Shown here piece by piece: positions 18,482 to 26,430 of a stretch of DNA of 64,000 nt. A program made the position numbers and the translations under genes. How positions within the stretch are numbered: position 1 is the stretch's first letter; every line of letters begins with the position of its first letter. The notes under the pieces are model-generated. The model was given only the letters and a program-made list of their open reading frames with translations. It was not told the origin of the DNA and did not search any database. Origin of the DNA: DATAEG01 sp963703085 (GTDB lineage: Bacteria > Actinomycetota > Actinomycetes > Mycobacteriales > Jatrophihabitantaceae); the NCBI GenBank assembly GCA_963703085.1, contig OY969789.1, positions 248,001 to 312,000 of the forward strand, read 5' to 3'.

Positions 18482-19500
18482 ACAAGGTATTGGTGAGTGG
18501 CTCGGCCGGATTCATCGGCGGTTATGTCGTGCAGGAACTGCTGGACCGCGGTGACACCGTCGTCGGGCTGGACAACTTCTCCAAGTACGGTAAGACCACC
18601 AAGTCCTACGACTCGCATCCCAACTACACCTTCGTGGAGGGCGATGCCCGCGACGTCGGGCTGCTGAGCCGGCTGCTGCGCGACTGCGACCACTTCATCG
18701 CCGGTGCCGCTCTGATCGGTGGCATCTCCTACTTCCACACCTACGCCTACGACCTGTTGGCCACCAACGAACGGATCATGGCCGCGCAGTGTGACGCGGC
18801 GATCGATGCGCACCGTTCCGGCCGGCTGTCGAAGGTCACCTACCTGTCCAGCTCGATGGTCTTCGAGTCGACCGATCACTGGCCGTCGGTGGAGGGCGAC
18901 GAGCGCACCGTGCCGCCGCCGCTGTCGTCGTACGGGTTCCAGAAGCTCGCCGTCGAGTACTTCGCCAAGGCTGCCTGGGACCAGTACCAGTTGCCGTACA
19001 CGATCGTCCGGCCGTTCAACTGCGTCGGTATCGGCGAGAGCCGGGCGCTGGGCGACATCGAGGTCACCTCCGGCAACGTCAAGCTGGCGATGAGCCATGT
19101 GGTGCCCGACCTCGTACAGAAGGTGCTCAAGGATCAGGACCCGTTGCACATCCTCGGCTCCGGCGATCAGGTCCGGCACTACACCTACGGCGGCGACCTC
19201 GCGAAGGGCATCGTCACCTGCATGGCGTCCGACGCCGCGCGTAACGAGGACTTCAACATCTCCACCGCGGAATCCACCACGGTGACGCGGTTGGCCGAGG
19301 TGATCTGGCAGAAGATCAAGGGCGACGCACCGCTGCGGCTGGTGCACGACGATGCCTTCGAACACGACGTGCAGAAACGGGTGCCGTCGGTCGAGAAGGC
19401 GAAGCGCGTGCTGGGCATCGAGTGCACCACCAGCCTCGACGCAATGCTCGACGAGGTCATCCCGTGGATCAGCCAAGCAGTCGCCGACGGACGGATCTGA
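18478..19500 (+). CDS. NAD-dependent sugar epimerase/dehydratase (extended SDR)
   Basis: 340 residues. SGSAGFIGGYVVQELLDRGD is the GxxGxxG cofactor loop at residues 7-15; the catalytic pair is in SSYGFQKLAVEYF (Tyr and Lys of YxxxK) with Ser in YLSSSMVFES. Substrate motifs VRPFNCVGIGE and YGGDLAKGIV match nucleotide-sugar epimerases. It overlaps the glycosyltransferase by 4 bases and ends 9 bases before the convergent membrane protein gene, so it is the last gene of the sugar operon. Confidence 0.9.
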   Translation: MNKVLVSGSAGFIGGYVVQELLDRGDTVVGLDNFSKYGKTTKSYDSHPNYTFVEGDARDVGLLSRLLRDCDHFIAGAALIGGISYFHTYAYDLLATNERIMAAQCDAAIDAHRSGRLSKVTYLSSSMVFESTDHWPSVEGDERTVPPPLSSYGFQKLAVEYFAKAAWDQYQLPYTIVRPFNCVGIGESRALGDIEVTSGNVKLAMSHVVPDLVQKVLKDQDPLHILGSGDQVRHYTYGGDLAKGIVTCMASDAARNEDFNISTAESTTVTRLAEVIWQKIKGDAPLRLVHDDAFEHDVQKRVPSVEKAKRVLGIECTTSLDAMLDEVIPWISQAVADGRI

Positions 19501-19509
19501 CCGGTCGGG

Positions 19510-21129
19510 TCAGTGCACCGTGCCCGGACCGTCGGGTTCGACGACGACCGCGGCGGTCGGCAACCGCACCACCGTGCCGGGAGGATCGGGTATCGGTTGG
19601 CCGGGCGGTGGCCGCAGGACTACCACCGTCCAGCGCGGCGCGGTGCCATGGCAGATGTGCCGGCCACCGAAGATCAACCGCGTCCATTGCGTGTCCACCA
19701 CACACCACGGCACTCCGCGACGTTGTGCCTCCAACGCGATGGCGCCGGCCGGGGTCCACGCGTTGTCCTTGGCGTCGATTTCGATGACCCGACCATCCCG
19801 CTCCGGCGCTCGGTCCAGCGCGGTGACAGCAGTCCCGAAGTAGGCGTGGGCGGGGTACTGGTTGTGCAGCCCCTGGCTCACCGCGCCGGCCACCAGCAGG
19901 CAACCGACTAGGACGCCGACAATCACTCGGCCAGCACGTGACCTCCCCAGCGCGCCTCGGGAAAGAACCGGCTCTACGCGTAGCGCAAGCTGGACCGCCG
20001 CGAGCAGCACCACCAGCATCGGCACCGTGAGATAGAAGTAACCCACGTAGCGGTTCACCAGGCTTAGGTGGTCTACACCGGTCGCGAGATAGACGACCAG
20101 CAATATCGTTTCCAAGGCACACAGGGCGTACAGCCGGATGAAGAGCCGCCGTCGTTCGGTTACCCGCTCAGTGGCCAGCAGCGCAGCACCGAGCACCGCT
20201 GCGGCCGCGATCAGCACGATGGGCACCCGGCTGGCCGGCGACCAGTACCACTTGAAGTACTGCAGGACCGCGGCGACCGTGCGGTGCTCGTGATCCGCCG
20301 AGGAGTACTTCAGGTAATCCGTCCACGGTCCGGGAAAGTGCAGGATCAACTCGACGACCATCGGCAACAGGGCGAGAGCAAGAATGAGGGCGCTGCCGCG
20401 GACCGCGATGCGATGGGCCCGCAACTCCGCACGCCAGTCGTCCCGGACCGCGGTCCACCACCAGGCGCCGACCGCCACCACGGTGACGCCGACGAACATG
20501 ATGAAACTGACGTGACCGTGGACCAGCAGGCAACCGGCCAGGACGAAGGACGGCAGCTCCACCGTGCGTCCGGTGGCGACTGCTGCGCCGGCCACGACGA
20601 GTAGCAGGAACGGGCACATGTACACGAACGGGAACCACACCTGGGCAAGCAGCCCGAACCGCGAGCCGATGATGAGCATCACGCCCAGCCCGACCGCGGC
20701 CGCAGTCAACGAACGGGTGGTCCGGTAGAGAGCGGTGACCACCAGCCCGAGCAGCGCCGAAGCGAAGACGATGACGCCGAGCAGCTGACCGTTGAATTGC
20801 CCGGGCACCACGTGCAGAACGCTGAAGAAGACGAACTGACCGGCCGCCAACATGTAGATCAGGGCCGGCCCGGGGTGGTGGAAGCCAACCCTCGAGTAAT
20901 TCCCGACGAACTGGTCGAAGTGCTGCGCCGAGATCGCCAGCAACGAGTTGGCCGCGTAGTCGCCGTCCTCGAATACCTTGCCGCGGAACACGTACAGGTT
21001 GTGCAGCGTGGTGACGACGGCGATCCCGAGCGTGCTGGTCCAGAACACGACCCACGCCGGGACCACGGAGGACCGCGGTTCCCTCGACGCTTCGGTTGGG
21101 CCGGCAGACACCCGCGCAGAGTCGACCAT
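19510..21129 (-). CDS. Polytopic membrane protein, possibly a glycosyltransferase or glycan-handling protein
   Basis: 539 residues from ATG 21129, which has GAGGGA just upstream; the frame is open further upstream but without conserved content. It holds about ten hydrophobic segments (for example VVFWTSTLGIAVVTTLHNLYVF and GVLVGCLLVAGAVSQGL) and a periplasmic-type C-terminal domain from about residue 430. The layout, with an N-terminal loop GNYSRVGFHHPGPALIYML, resembles GT-C/ArnT-like or DUF2079-type actinobacterial proteins, but I do not recognise the family with certainty. Its placement convergent with the sugar operon suggests surface polysaccharide work; this is inference. Confidence 0.75.
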   Translation of the reverse strand: MVDSARVSAGPTEASREPRSSVVPAWVVFWTSTLGIAVVTTLHNLYVFRGKVFEDGDYAANSLLAISAQHFDQFVGNYSRVGFHHPGPALIYMLAAGQFVFFSVLHVVPGQFNGQLLGVIVFASALLGLVVTALYRTTRSLTAAAVGLGVMLIIGSRFGLLAQVWFPFVYMCPFLLLVVAGAAVATGRTVELPSFVLAGCLLVHGHVSFIMFVGVTVVAVGAWWWTAVRDDWRAELRAHRIAVRGSALILALALLPMVVELILHFPGPWTDYLKYSSADHEHRTVAAVLQYFKWYWSPASRVPIVLIAAAAVLGAALLATERVTERRRLFIRLYALCALETILLVVYLATGVDHLSLVNRYVGYFYLTVPMLVVLLAAVQLALRVEPVLSRGALGRSRAGRVIVGVLVGCLLVAGAVSQGLHNQYPAHAYFGTAVTALDRAPERDGRVIEIDAKDNAWTPAGAIALEAQRRGVPWCVVDTQWTRLIFGGRHICHGTAPRWTVVVLRPPPGQPIPDPPGTVVRLPTAAVVVEPDGPGTVH

Positions 21130-21287
21130 GTCTCCCTCGATCGTCGGTGCCGGCCACCCGGCGGTTGCGGCCGTTGGCAGGCTACCTGGATGCGTTGCCG
21201 AGATCGTCCACCGAGCTGGATCGGGGGCAGCTCTCACAGCGACCGATCAGGGTGGCGCTCGGCACGCGGCTGGGGCACGCTGGACGG

Positions 21288-21557
21288 GTGTCCGGACCGA
21301 TCGAGGGTGGCCCAGTTGACCGGGACGCCGCCGTCGACGGCGAGCCACTGGTGATCTACCTGCACCCGCACGAGGGGCGCCCGGTCAACCCGAACACCCC
21401 GGAAGGGGAGCTGCGCAGCGTCGCCGCCTTCGCCGCGGGCATCAACAGCGCACCGCCGATGCAGCGAACCGTGGCCAAGATCGTCGTGTGGCTGATCCTG
21501 ATCGGCTTGGTGACAGCCGTACTCGTCGGCGTCGTGGCCGGGACGCACACCCTGTGA
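21288..21557 (+). CDS. Small membrane protein of unknown function
   Basis: 89 residues from GTG 21288. The N-terminal half is hydrophilic (VIYLHPHEGRPVNPNTPEGE); a single transmembrane helix of about 22 residues (VVWLILIGLVTAVLVGVVAG) ends the protein. I do not recognise the family. It is separated by 26 bases from msrB and likely cotranscribed with it. The divergent membrane gene starts 158 bases to the left. Confidence 0.6.
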   Translation: MSGPIEGGPVDRDAAVDGEPLVIYLHPHEGRPVNPNTPEGELRSVAAFAAGINSAPPMQRTVAKIVVWLILIGLVTAVLVGVVAGTHTL

Positions 21558-21583
21558 GGCTGCGCGGTCGGTACCGTAAAAGC

Positions 21584-22012
21584 ATGACCGAACTCTCCGA
21601 AACCACGCCCCCGGCCGTCACCAAGACGGACGAGGAATGGCGCGCCCAGCTCTCCGCCGAGGAATACGCCGTACTGCGCGAGGCGGCCACCGAGGCGCCG
21701 TTCAAGGGCGAGTACACCGACAACCACGAGGTCGGCGTGTACCGCTGCCGGGCCTGCGGTACCGAACTGTTCCGCAGCACCGAAAAGTTCGACTCGCACT
21801 GCGGCTGGCCGAGCTTCTTCTCACCACTGGCCGGCGACAAGATCATCGAGCGCAGCGACACCAGCCTCGGCCGGGCCCGCACCGAGGTGCTCTGCGCGAA
21901 CTGCCACAGCCACCTCGGGCACGTCTTCGAGGGTGAGGGCTACGACACGCCCACCGACCTGCGCTACTGCATCAACTCGATCTCTATGACCTTCGAGCCG
22001 GCCCAGCAGTAG
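21584..22012 (+). CDS. msrB: Peptide-methionine (R)-S-oxide reductase MsrB
   Basis: 142 residues. MsrB reduces the R-epimer of methionine sulfoxide in proteins using thioredoxin. Two structural zinc CxxC pairs are present (CRAC and CANC), the resolving region GTELFRSTEKFDSHCGWPSFF is typical, and the catalytic cysteine sits in DLRYCINSISM near the C-terminus. ATG at 21584. The 3' end overlaps the convergent FtsX-type permease gene by 29 bases. Same order in M. tuberculosis (Rv2674). Confidence 0.95.
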   Translation: MTELSETTPPAVTKTDEEWRAQLSAEEYAVLREAATEAPFKGEYTDNHEVGVYRCRACGTELFRSTEKFDSHCGWPSFFSPLAGDKIIERSDTSLGRARTEVLCANCHSHLGHVFEGEGYDTPTDLRYCINSISMTFEPAQQ

Positions 22013-24503
22013 CGCCGCTGGCCGGCCGCAGGATGCGGGCGGTCGGCCCGAGGATCGCGATCGCCGCGAGCACCACGACGCCCACACTCATCCCGACTGC
22101 CGGCCCGACCGGTACATAGGGGCGCCAGTCCCCGGTCAGTGCTTTCGTCACCGCGATCAGTGCCGCCGCGCCGCTGCCGACGCCACACACCGTTCCGATC
22201 GCGCTGACGGTGAGGGTCTGCCAGCCGGCCATGGCCATCAGCTGTCGCCAGGTTGCTCCGACTCGATCGAGCAGGTGCAGCGACTCGCGCCGCTCCAGCG
22301 TCGCCGTCGCCAGCGTGTTCACCAACGTCACCGACGCCAGAATCGTCATCAACAGCACGATCATCGTGTTCAGGTACTGGTCCTGCTCGGCGAGCCGCTT
22401 CGCCTCGGCATTGGCGACGGAGCGATCCTGCACCTGAAGTCCGGGGAACCGAGCACCGAGCCGGTGGACGTCCTTGTCCGCGAGCGCACCGCTGACCAGC
22501 ACCTGGCCCATAGTTCCGACGCCGAGATGACCACCACCCGCTGCGTCAGCCGGGATGACAGCATCGCCGAACCCCAGTCCGTGGCCGAAGATGGCCACGA
22601 TGCGCGCCTGATAGGTGGTGCCGTCGGCGAGGTAGGCGCGGATCGTCGACCCGACCTTCGACTTTCCGGCCACCAGCTGGCTGACCGCAATCTGACCCGG
22701 GCCGATCTGACGCAGATCGCCGGCCACGACATGCAGATCGAGCACCTTGGCGATGTCGCCGCGGGTCAGGGCCGCCGCGGAGAAGATGTCGCCACCGTCG
22801 AAGGGCAGGTACACCGTCGTCGGCGTCACCCCGATCGCTGCGTGCACACCGGGTGCGTCGGCGATGGCCGGCAGCGCCTGCGATGCCAGTCCGCCCGGCG
22901 CGCCCACGACGCTGTCGGCCACCAGGCGATCGCGCGCCTGCACGACGCCGGCATGCACCATCGTGACGTTGACGAGGTAGACGGTACCGAGGAAGCCGAC
23001 GCTCAAGGCAACCGCGACGACCGCCGAGGCGATGCGCAGAGGCCGGCGCCTGATGTCGGCCAGGGCCAGCCGGGCACCCGGCCCACCGAGGGCCTGAGCC
23101 GGTCCGCGGATGAGCAGTTCGGCGAGCATGACCAGCACCGGAGCGAGCAGACCCACCGCGGCGACGAACGACAGCAACGTGACCAGGGCCAGGTTGAGCT
23201 CGTCCACCGGGTTGGCCGATTGGTGGAAGGTGACGATCGCCAGGGTGATCGCTCCGCCGAGCGCGGCTGTCCCGAGCACCAAGCGCAGCGGGTTGGGCCG
23301 GCGGCGATCAGTCGTGGCTTCGCGCAGAGCCAGCACCGGATCGGCGCGCCCGGCACGCCAGCCCGCGACGAAGCCGGCCAGCTGGGCGATCACCAGTCCG
23401 GCACCACAGGCGATGGGCACTACCCAGAGCGCCGTCCAGGGCGCCGTGTGCGCCGGCACCATGCCGTGCCGCGCCATCCCGTCGATGGCCAGGCCGGCCA
23501 TCAGCGTGCCCACCGGGTACCCGATCAACCCGCCGGCGATGCCGAGCACAGCGAGCTCGCCGGCGATCCGCCGGCGGATCTGGCCGGGTGTCGCGCCGAC
23601 AGCGCGCAGCAGCGCGAAATGCCTCCGTCGTCCGGCGACGGACAGTCCGACCGCGCCGGCGACGACGAAGAGGGTGACCATCACGACCGGGATGCCGGCG
23701 CCCAACGCGAACGAACTGAGGTTGTCCTTGTCGCCGCTGGCGTCGACATCCTCCGCGTACCCGCGCTTGCTGCCGGTGAACACCGTTGCCGCGGAGCCGG
23801 CAGCCGCGCGGATCCGATCGGGCAAGCCCGGTGCGGCATGCGGGTCGGCGAGGACGGCGATGAAGTCGGCCTGGCCGGGATGGCCATAGAGCTGTCTTGC
23901 CTCGTCGTCGGTGAAGAAGACGGTGCTCGCGCCGGCCGGGTTGCCCGGCGGTGCGGCGGCGATGCCGATGACCGTGAACGCGGACAGGTCGCGGCCGCTG
24001 AGGCGTACCTGATCGCCGATCCCCAGGTGCAAGGCGCGCGCCACGCCTGCGCCGAGAACGACGTCCGACGCGCTACCCGGTTCGTGCCCGGTGCTGAGCC
24101 GGAACGGGGTCAGCGCCGCGCTCTGCCACCCGTGGCCGCTGACCTCCGCGCTGGCGTCACCGCTGCGCACTGCAACTGCCACCGAGATGTCGGCGACAGC
24201 GTGCTGTACGCCCGGCACACCTTCCAGTCGGCCAACCAGATCCGTCGACACCCGCCGGTAGGTCGCCAGCGACAACGCGGTGGTGTCCTTGTTGTCGCCG
24301 TGCCCGGTGGTGAAGCGCACGTGCTGGTCACCGACCACCACTGCCGACGCCGCGGCCAGACGGTGCACCGGAGCCTTCATCGTGGCTCCGGTACCGATGA
24401 ACGCGGCCACGATGGTCACCATCGCCGCGGTCGCGATCAAGGCGACCAGGATGCCGAGTACCGACGCTGGTGATCGACGCAGTGTCGTCACGAGCTGTCT
24501 CAT
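21984..24503 (-). CDS. ABC transporter permease, FtsX/MacB type, large two-unit form
   Basis: 839 residues. It has a signal-anchor TM1 (SPASVLGILVALIATAAMVTIV), a long extracytoplasmic MacB_PCD-like region, three TM helices around residues 265-380, a second extracytoplasmic domain, and a final set of three TM helices (MTILASVTLVNTLATATLERRESLHLL onward). This is the two-FtsX-domain architecture of LolE/SalY-type exporters. ATP-binding partner is encoded directly upstream and overlaps it by 4 bases (ATGA). Substrate unknown; such systems export lipids, peptides or antibiotics, or act in envelope stress. Confidence 0.9.
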   Translation of the reverse strand: MRQLVTTLRRSPASVLGILVALIATAAMVTIVAAFIGTGATMKAPVHRLAAASAVVVGDQHVRFTTGHGDNKDTTALSLATYRRVSTDLVGRLEGVPGVQHAVADISVAVAVRSGDASAEVSGHGWQSAALTPFRLSTGHEPGSASDVVLGAGVARALHLGIGDQVRLSGRDLSAFTVIGIAAAPPGNPAGASTVFFTDDEARQLYGHPGQADFIAVLADPHAAPGLPDRIRAAAGSAATVFTGSKRGYAEDVDASGDKDNLSSFALGAGIPVVMVTLFVVAGAVGLSVAGRRRHFALLRAVGATPGQIRRRIAGELAVLGIAGGLIGYPVGTLMAGLAIDGMARHGMVPAHTAPWTALWVVPIACGAGLVIAQLAGFVAGWRAGRADPVLALREATTDRRRPNPLRLVLGTAALGGAITLAIVTFHQSANPVDELNLALVTLLSFVAAVGLLAPVLVMLAELLIRGPAQALGGPGARLALADIRRRPLRIASAVVAVALSVGFLGTVYLVNVTMVHAGVVQARDRLVADSVVGAPGGLASQALPAIADAPGVHAAIGVTPTTVYLPFDGGDIFSAAALTRGDIAKVLDLHVVAGDLRQIGPGQIAVSQLVAGKSKVGSTIRAYLADGTTYQARIVAIFGHGLGFGDAVIPADAAGGGHLGVGTMGQVLVSGALADKDVHRLGARFPGLQVQDRSVANAEAKRLAEQDQYLNTMIVLLMTILASVTLVNTLATATLERRESLHLLDRVGATWRQLMAMAGWQTLTVSAIGTVCGVGSGAAALIAVTKALTGDWRPYVPVGPAVGMSVGVVVLAAIAILGPTARILRPASGATAGPARRS

Positions 24504-25339
24504 GCCCGGCCGCCGAGTTGCTGCAGGCGCCGGGTGAGGTCGGCCGCGTCCGGTGACGGGATGTCAGCGACGATCCGGCCGTGCTGCAGCAGCAGTGCCC
24601 GGTCGGCCGCTCCGGCCATGGTCGGCTCGTGGGTAACCAAAACGACCGTCTGGCCCAGCTCGTCAGCCGCCCACCGCAGCAACGAGCGCACCTCGATCGA
24701 GGTGTACGGGTCCAGCGCCGCAGTCGGCTCGTCGGCGAAGACGACGTCCGGACGGGTGATCAAGGCGCGGGCAATCGCGACGCGTTGCTGCTGACCGCCG
24801 GAAAGGGTGTGCGGCAGCCGGCGCAGCAGGTGCGCGACCCCCACCCGCTCGGCCAGTTGGCGGACCTCGTCGCGGCGCACGGAGCGCCGATCCAGCCGCA
24901 GCGGCAACGCGATGTTCTCCGCAACGCTCAGCGTCGGCACGAGGTTCAGCGACTGGAAGACGAACCCGACATGCCGGCGCCGCAGCACCGACAGCGCGCG
25001 GCGGCGCAGTTTGGTCAGCTCGACTCCGCCGAGCAGGATGCTGCCGGATGTCGGCCGGTCCAGGCCGGCCGCGCACTGCAGCAGCGTCGACTTGCCCGAG
25101 CCGGACAGGCCCATCACCGCAGTCATGCTCGCCCGCGGGAACACCGCCGAGACCTCGGCCAGCGCAGGATCTCCCCGACGGCTGTAGCGCTTGGTGACCG
25201 AGCGCAGCTCGACGGCGGGTGCGGCCGGTGCATCGGCGGGAACGGGGTCGGGCAGGACGTCAGGGAGGTAGGTCGTGGTCACCGCTCCAGCGTCGTCGGC
25301 CGACGGCGCCGTTTCGAGGGGGCTGACATGCCGATGCAA
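24500..25339 (-). CDS. ABC transporter ATP-binding protein (MacB/LolD type)
   Basis: Walker A GLSGSGKSTLL, Q-loop VFQSLNLVPTLSV, ABC signature LSGGQQQRVAIARAL, Walker B DVVFADEPTAAL and the switch histidine in VTHEP are all intact. The frame extends to a TTG at 25339, but GTG 25282, preceded by CTGGAG, may be the true start since the first 19 residues are not conserved in appearance. It partners the permease encoded downstream. A palindrome at 25340-25357 sits directly upstream and may be the operator. Confidence 0.9.
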   Translation of the reverse strand: MHRHVSPLETAPSADDAGAVTTTYLPDVLPDPVPADAPAAPAVELRSVTKRYSRRGDPALAEVSAVFPRASMTAVMGLSGSGKSTLLQCAAGLDRPTSGSILLGGVELTKLRRRALSVLRRRHVGFVFQSLNLVPTLSVAENIALPLRLDRRSVRRDEVRQLAERVGVAHLLRRLPHTLSGGQQQRVAIARALITRPDVVFADEPTAALDPYTSIEVRSLLRWAADELGQTVVLVTHEPTMAGAADRALLLQHGRIVADIPSPDAADLTRRLQQLGGRA

Positions 25340-25357
25340 GGTGTAGATAGCTACACC
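25340..25357. promoter_or_regulatory. Perfect palindrome upstream of the ABC transporter operon
   Basis: GGTGTAG (25340-25346), spacer ATAG, CTACACC (25351-25357). Its position just before the ABC ATPase start and its length fit a dimeric repressor operator. The regulator is not encoded nearby, so the binding protein is unknown. Confidence 0.5.
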
Positions 25358-25730
25358 CTTCTTCTGATCGCCTGGTCGATTCCTCCCGCTCCCCTCGCTT
25401 CGCTTCGGGGAGCACTCGGAAACGACACCTCGCTTCGCTCGGGCAAGCGCTCCTTCGTCGCGCGCCGGCGATCCTCTTCGCGCAAGCGCTCATCGTTCCT
25501 AGGGAAGATCTTCGTCAGCGCGCCGTTGTCTCTTCCTACGGCAGGGCGGCGACGATGTCGTCGGGTACCCGTTCGGTGGTGGCCCGTCGCCGCGAGGGGG
25601 AGGTTCTGGTCGCGACACGCCGTGCGGCAGCGCCATAACCTCCCCCTCGGCCGGCACAAGCTCCCCCTCGGCAGAGGAGTCGGGCTTGCTGGGCCTCGGG
25701 AAAGCCCGAGTGCGCGATATGCGCCGGCGG
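25358..25730. repeat. Repeat-rich intergenic region with a duplicated hemQ tail
   Basis: A 373-base non-coding stretch. It contains CCCTCGCTTCGCTTCGGGG and a shorter CTCGCTTCGCTCGGG copy around 25394-25442, a 12-base inverted repeat GAGGGGGAGGTT (25594-25605) / AACCTCCCCCTC (25637-25648), and a 25-base direct repeat at 25536-25560 whose second copy, 25731-25755, is the last seven codons and stop of hemQ. A hairpin CTCGGG-AAAG-CCCGAG (25695-25710) lies just after the hemQ stop and may be its terminator. Confidence 0.6.
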
Positions 25731-26426
25731 CTACGGCAGGGCGGCGACGATGTCGGCGATGTCGCGGCGGGCACCGGTGAAGAACGGGATCTCGGCGCGC
25801 ACGTGCCGGCGGGTCTCCGAGCCACGCAAGTGCCGCATCAGGTCGACGATGCGATAGAGCTCGTCGGCTTCGAAGGCGAGGATCCATTCGTAGTCGCCGA
25901 GCGAGAACGAGGCGACGGTGTTGGCCCGGACGTCCGGGTACTCGCGAGCCAGCTGACCGTGTTCGGCCAGCAGCGCCCGTCGCTCGGCATCGGGCAGCAG
26001 GTACCACTCGTAACTGCGCACGAAGGGGTAGACCGACACGAATCGGCGGGCGTCCTCCTCGGCCAGGAACGCCGGCACATGGCTCTTGTTGAACTCGGCC
26101 GGCCGGTGCAGCGCCATCTGCGACCAGACCGGCGCGAGGTGGCCGCCGAACTCGGTGCGCCGCAACCGCTGGTAGGCATCCTGCAGCGCTTCGGCCGTCT
26201 CCGCGTGCCACCACACCATCACATCGGCGTCGGCGCGCAGCCCGGACAGCTCATACGTGCCGCGGACGACGACGTCGGCAGCGGCCAACTCGTCGAAGAG
26301 CGCGGCGACTTCCTTGCTCAGCGCCTCGCGGTCGGCATCCGCGAGTGGCACGTCGAGCCGGAACACCGACCAGAGCGTGTAGCGCACGACGTCGTTCAGT
26401 TCCCGAGCACGCTTCCCGTCAGCCAC
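25731..26426 (-). CDS. hemQ: Coproheme decarboxylase HemQ (chlorite dismutase family)
   Basis: 231 residues from GTG 26426, chosen because the preceding codons are the tail of hemG (5 bases away). HemQ converts coproheme to protoheme in the Gram-positive coproporphyrin-dependent pathway. Features: RYTLWSVFRLDVPLAD, the conserved Y in RFVSVYPFVRSYEWYLL, and the FSLGDYEWILAFEADEL block near residue 170 bearing the heme-contact segment. Ends in DIVAALP, duplicated downstream. Last gene of hemE-hemG-hemQ on the minus strand; M. tuberculosis Rv2676c is the equivalent. Confidence 0.93.
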   Translation of the reverse strand: MADGKRARELNDVVRYTLWSVFRLDVPLADADREALSKEVAALFDELAAADVVVRGTYELSGLRADADVMVWWHAETAEALQDAYQRLRRTEFGGHLAPVWSQMALHRPAEFNKSHVPAFLAEEDARRFVSVYPFVRSYEWYLLPDAERRALLAEHGQLAREYPDVRANTVASFSLGDYEWILAFEADELYRIVDLMRHLRGSETRRHVRAEIPFFTGARRDIADIVAALP

Positions 26427-26430
26427 AGAG

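Noticed and set aside
22275..24473. A 732-codon plus-strand ORF opposite the FtsX-type permease
   Set aside because: Composition is that of an antisense frame and the permease fills the region.
25351..25730. A gene between hemQ and the ABC operon
   Set aside because: All frames are repetitive Arg/Pro-rich text without start signals or domains.
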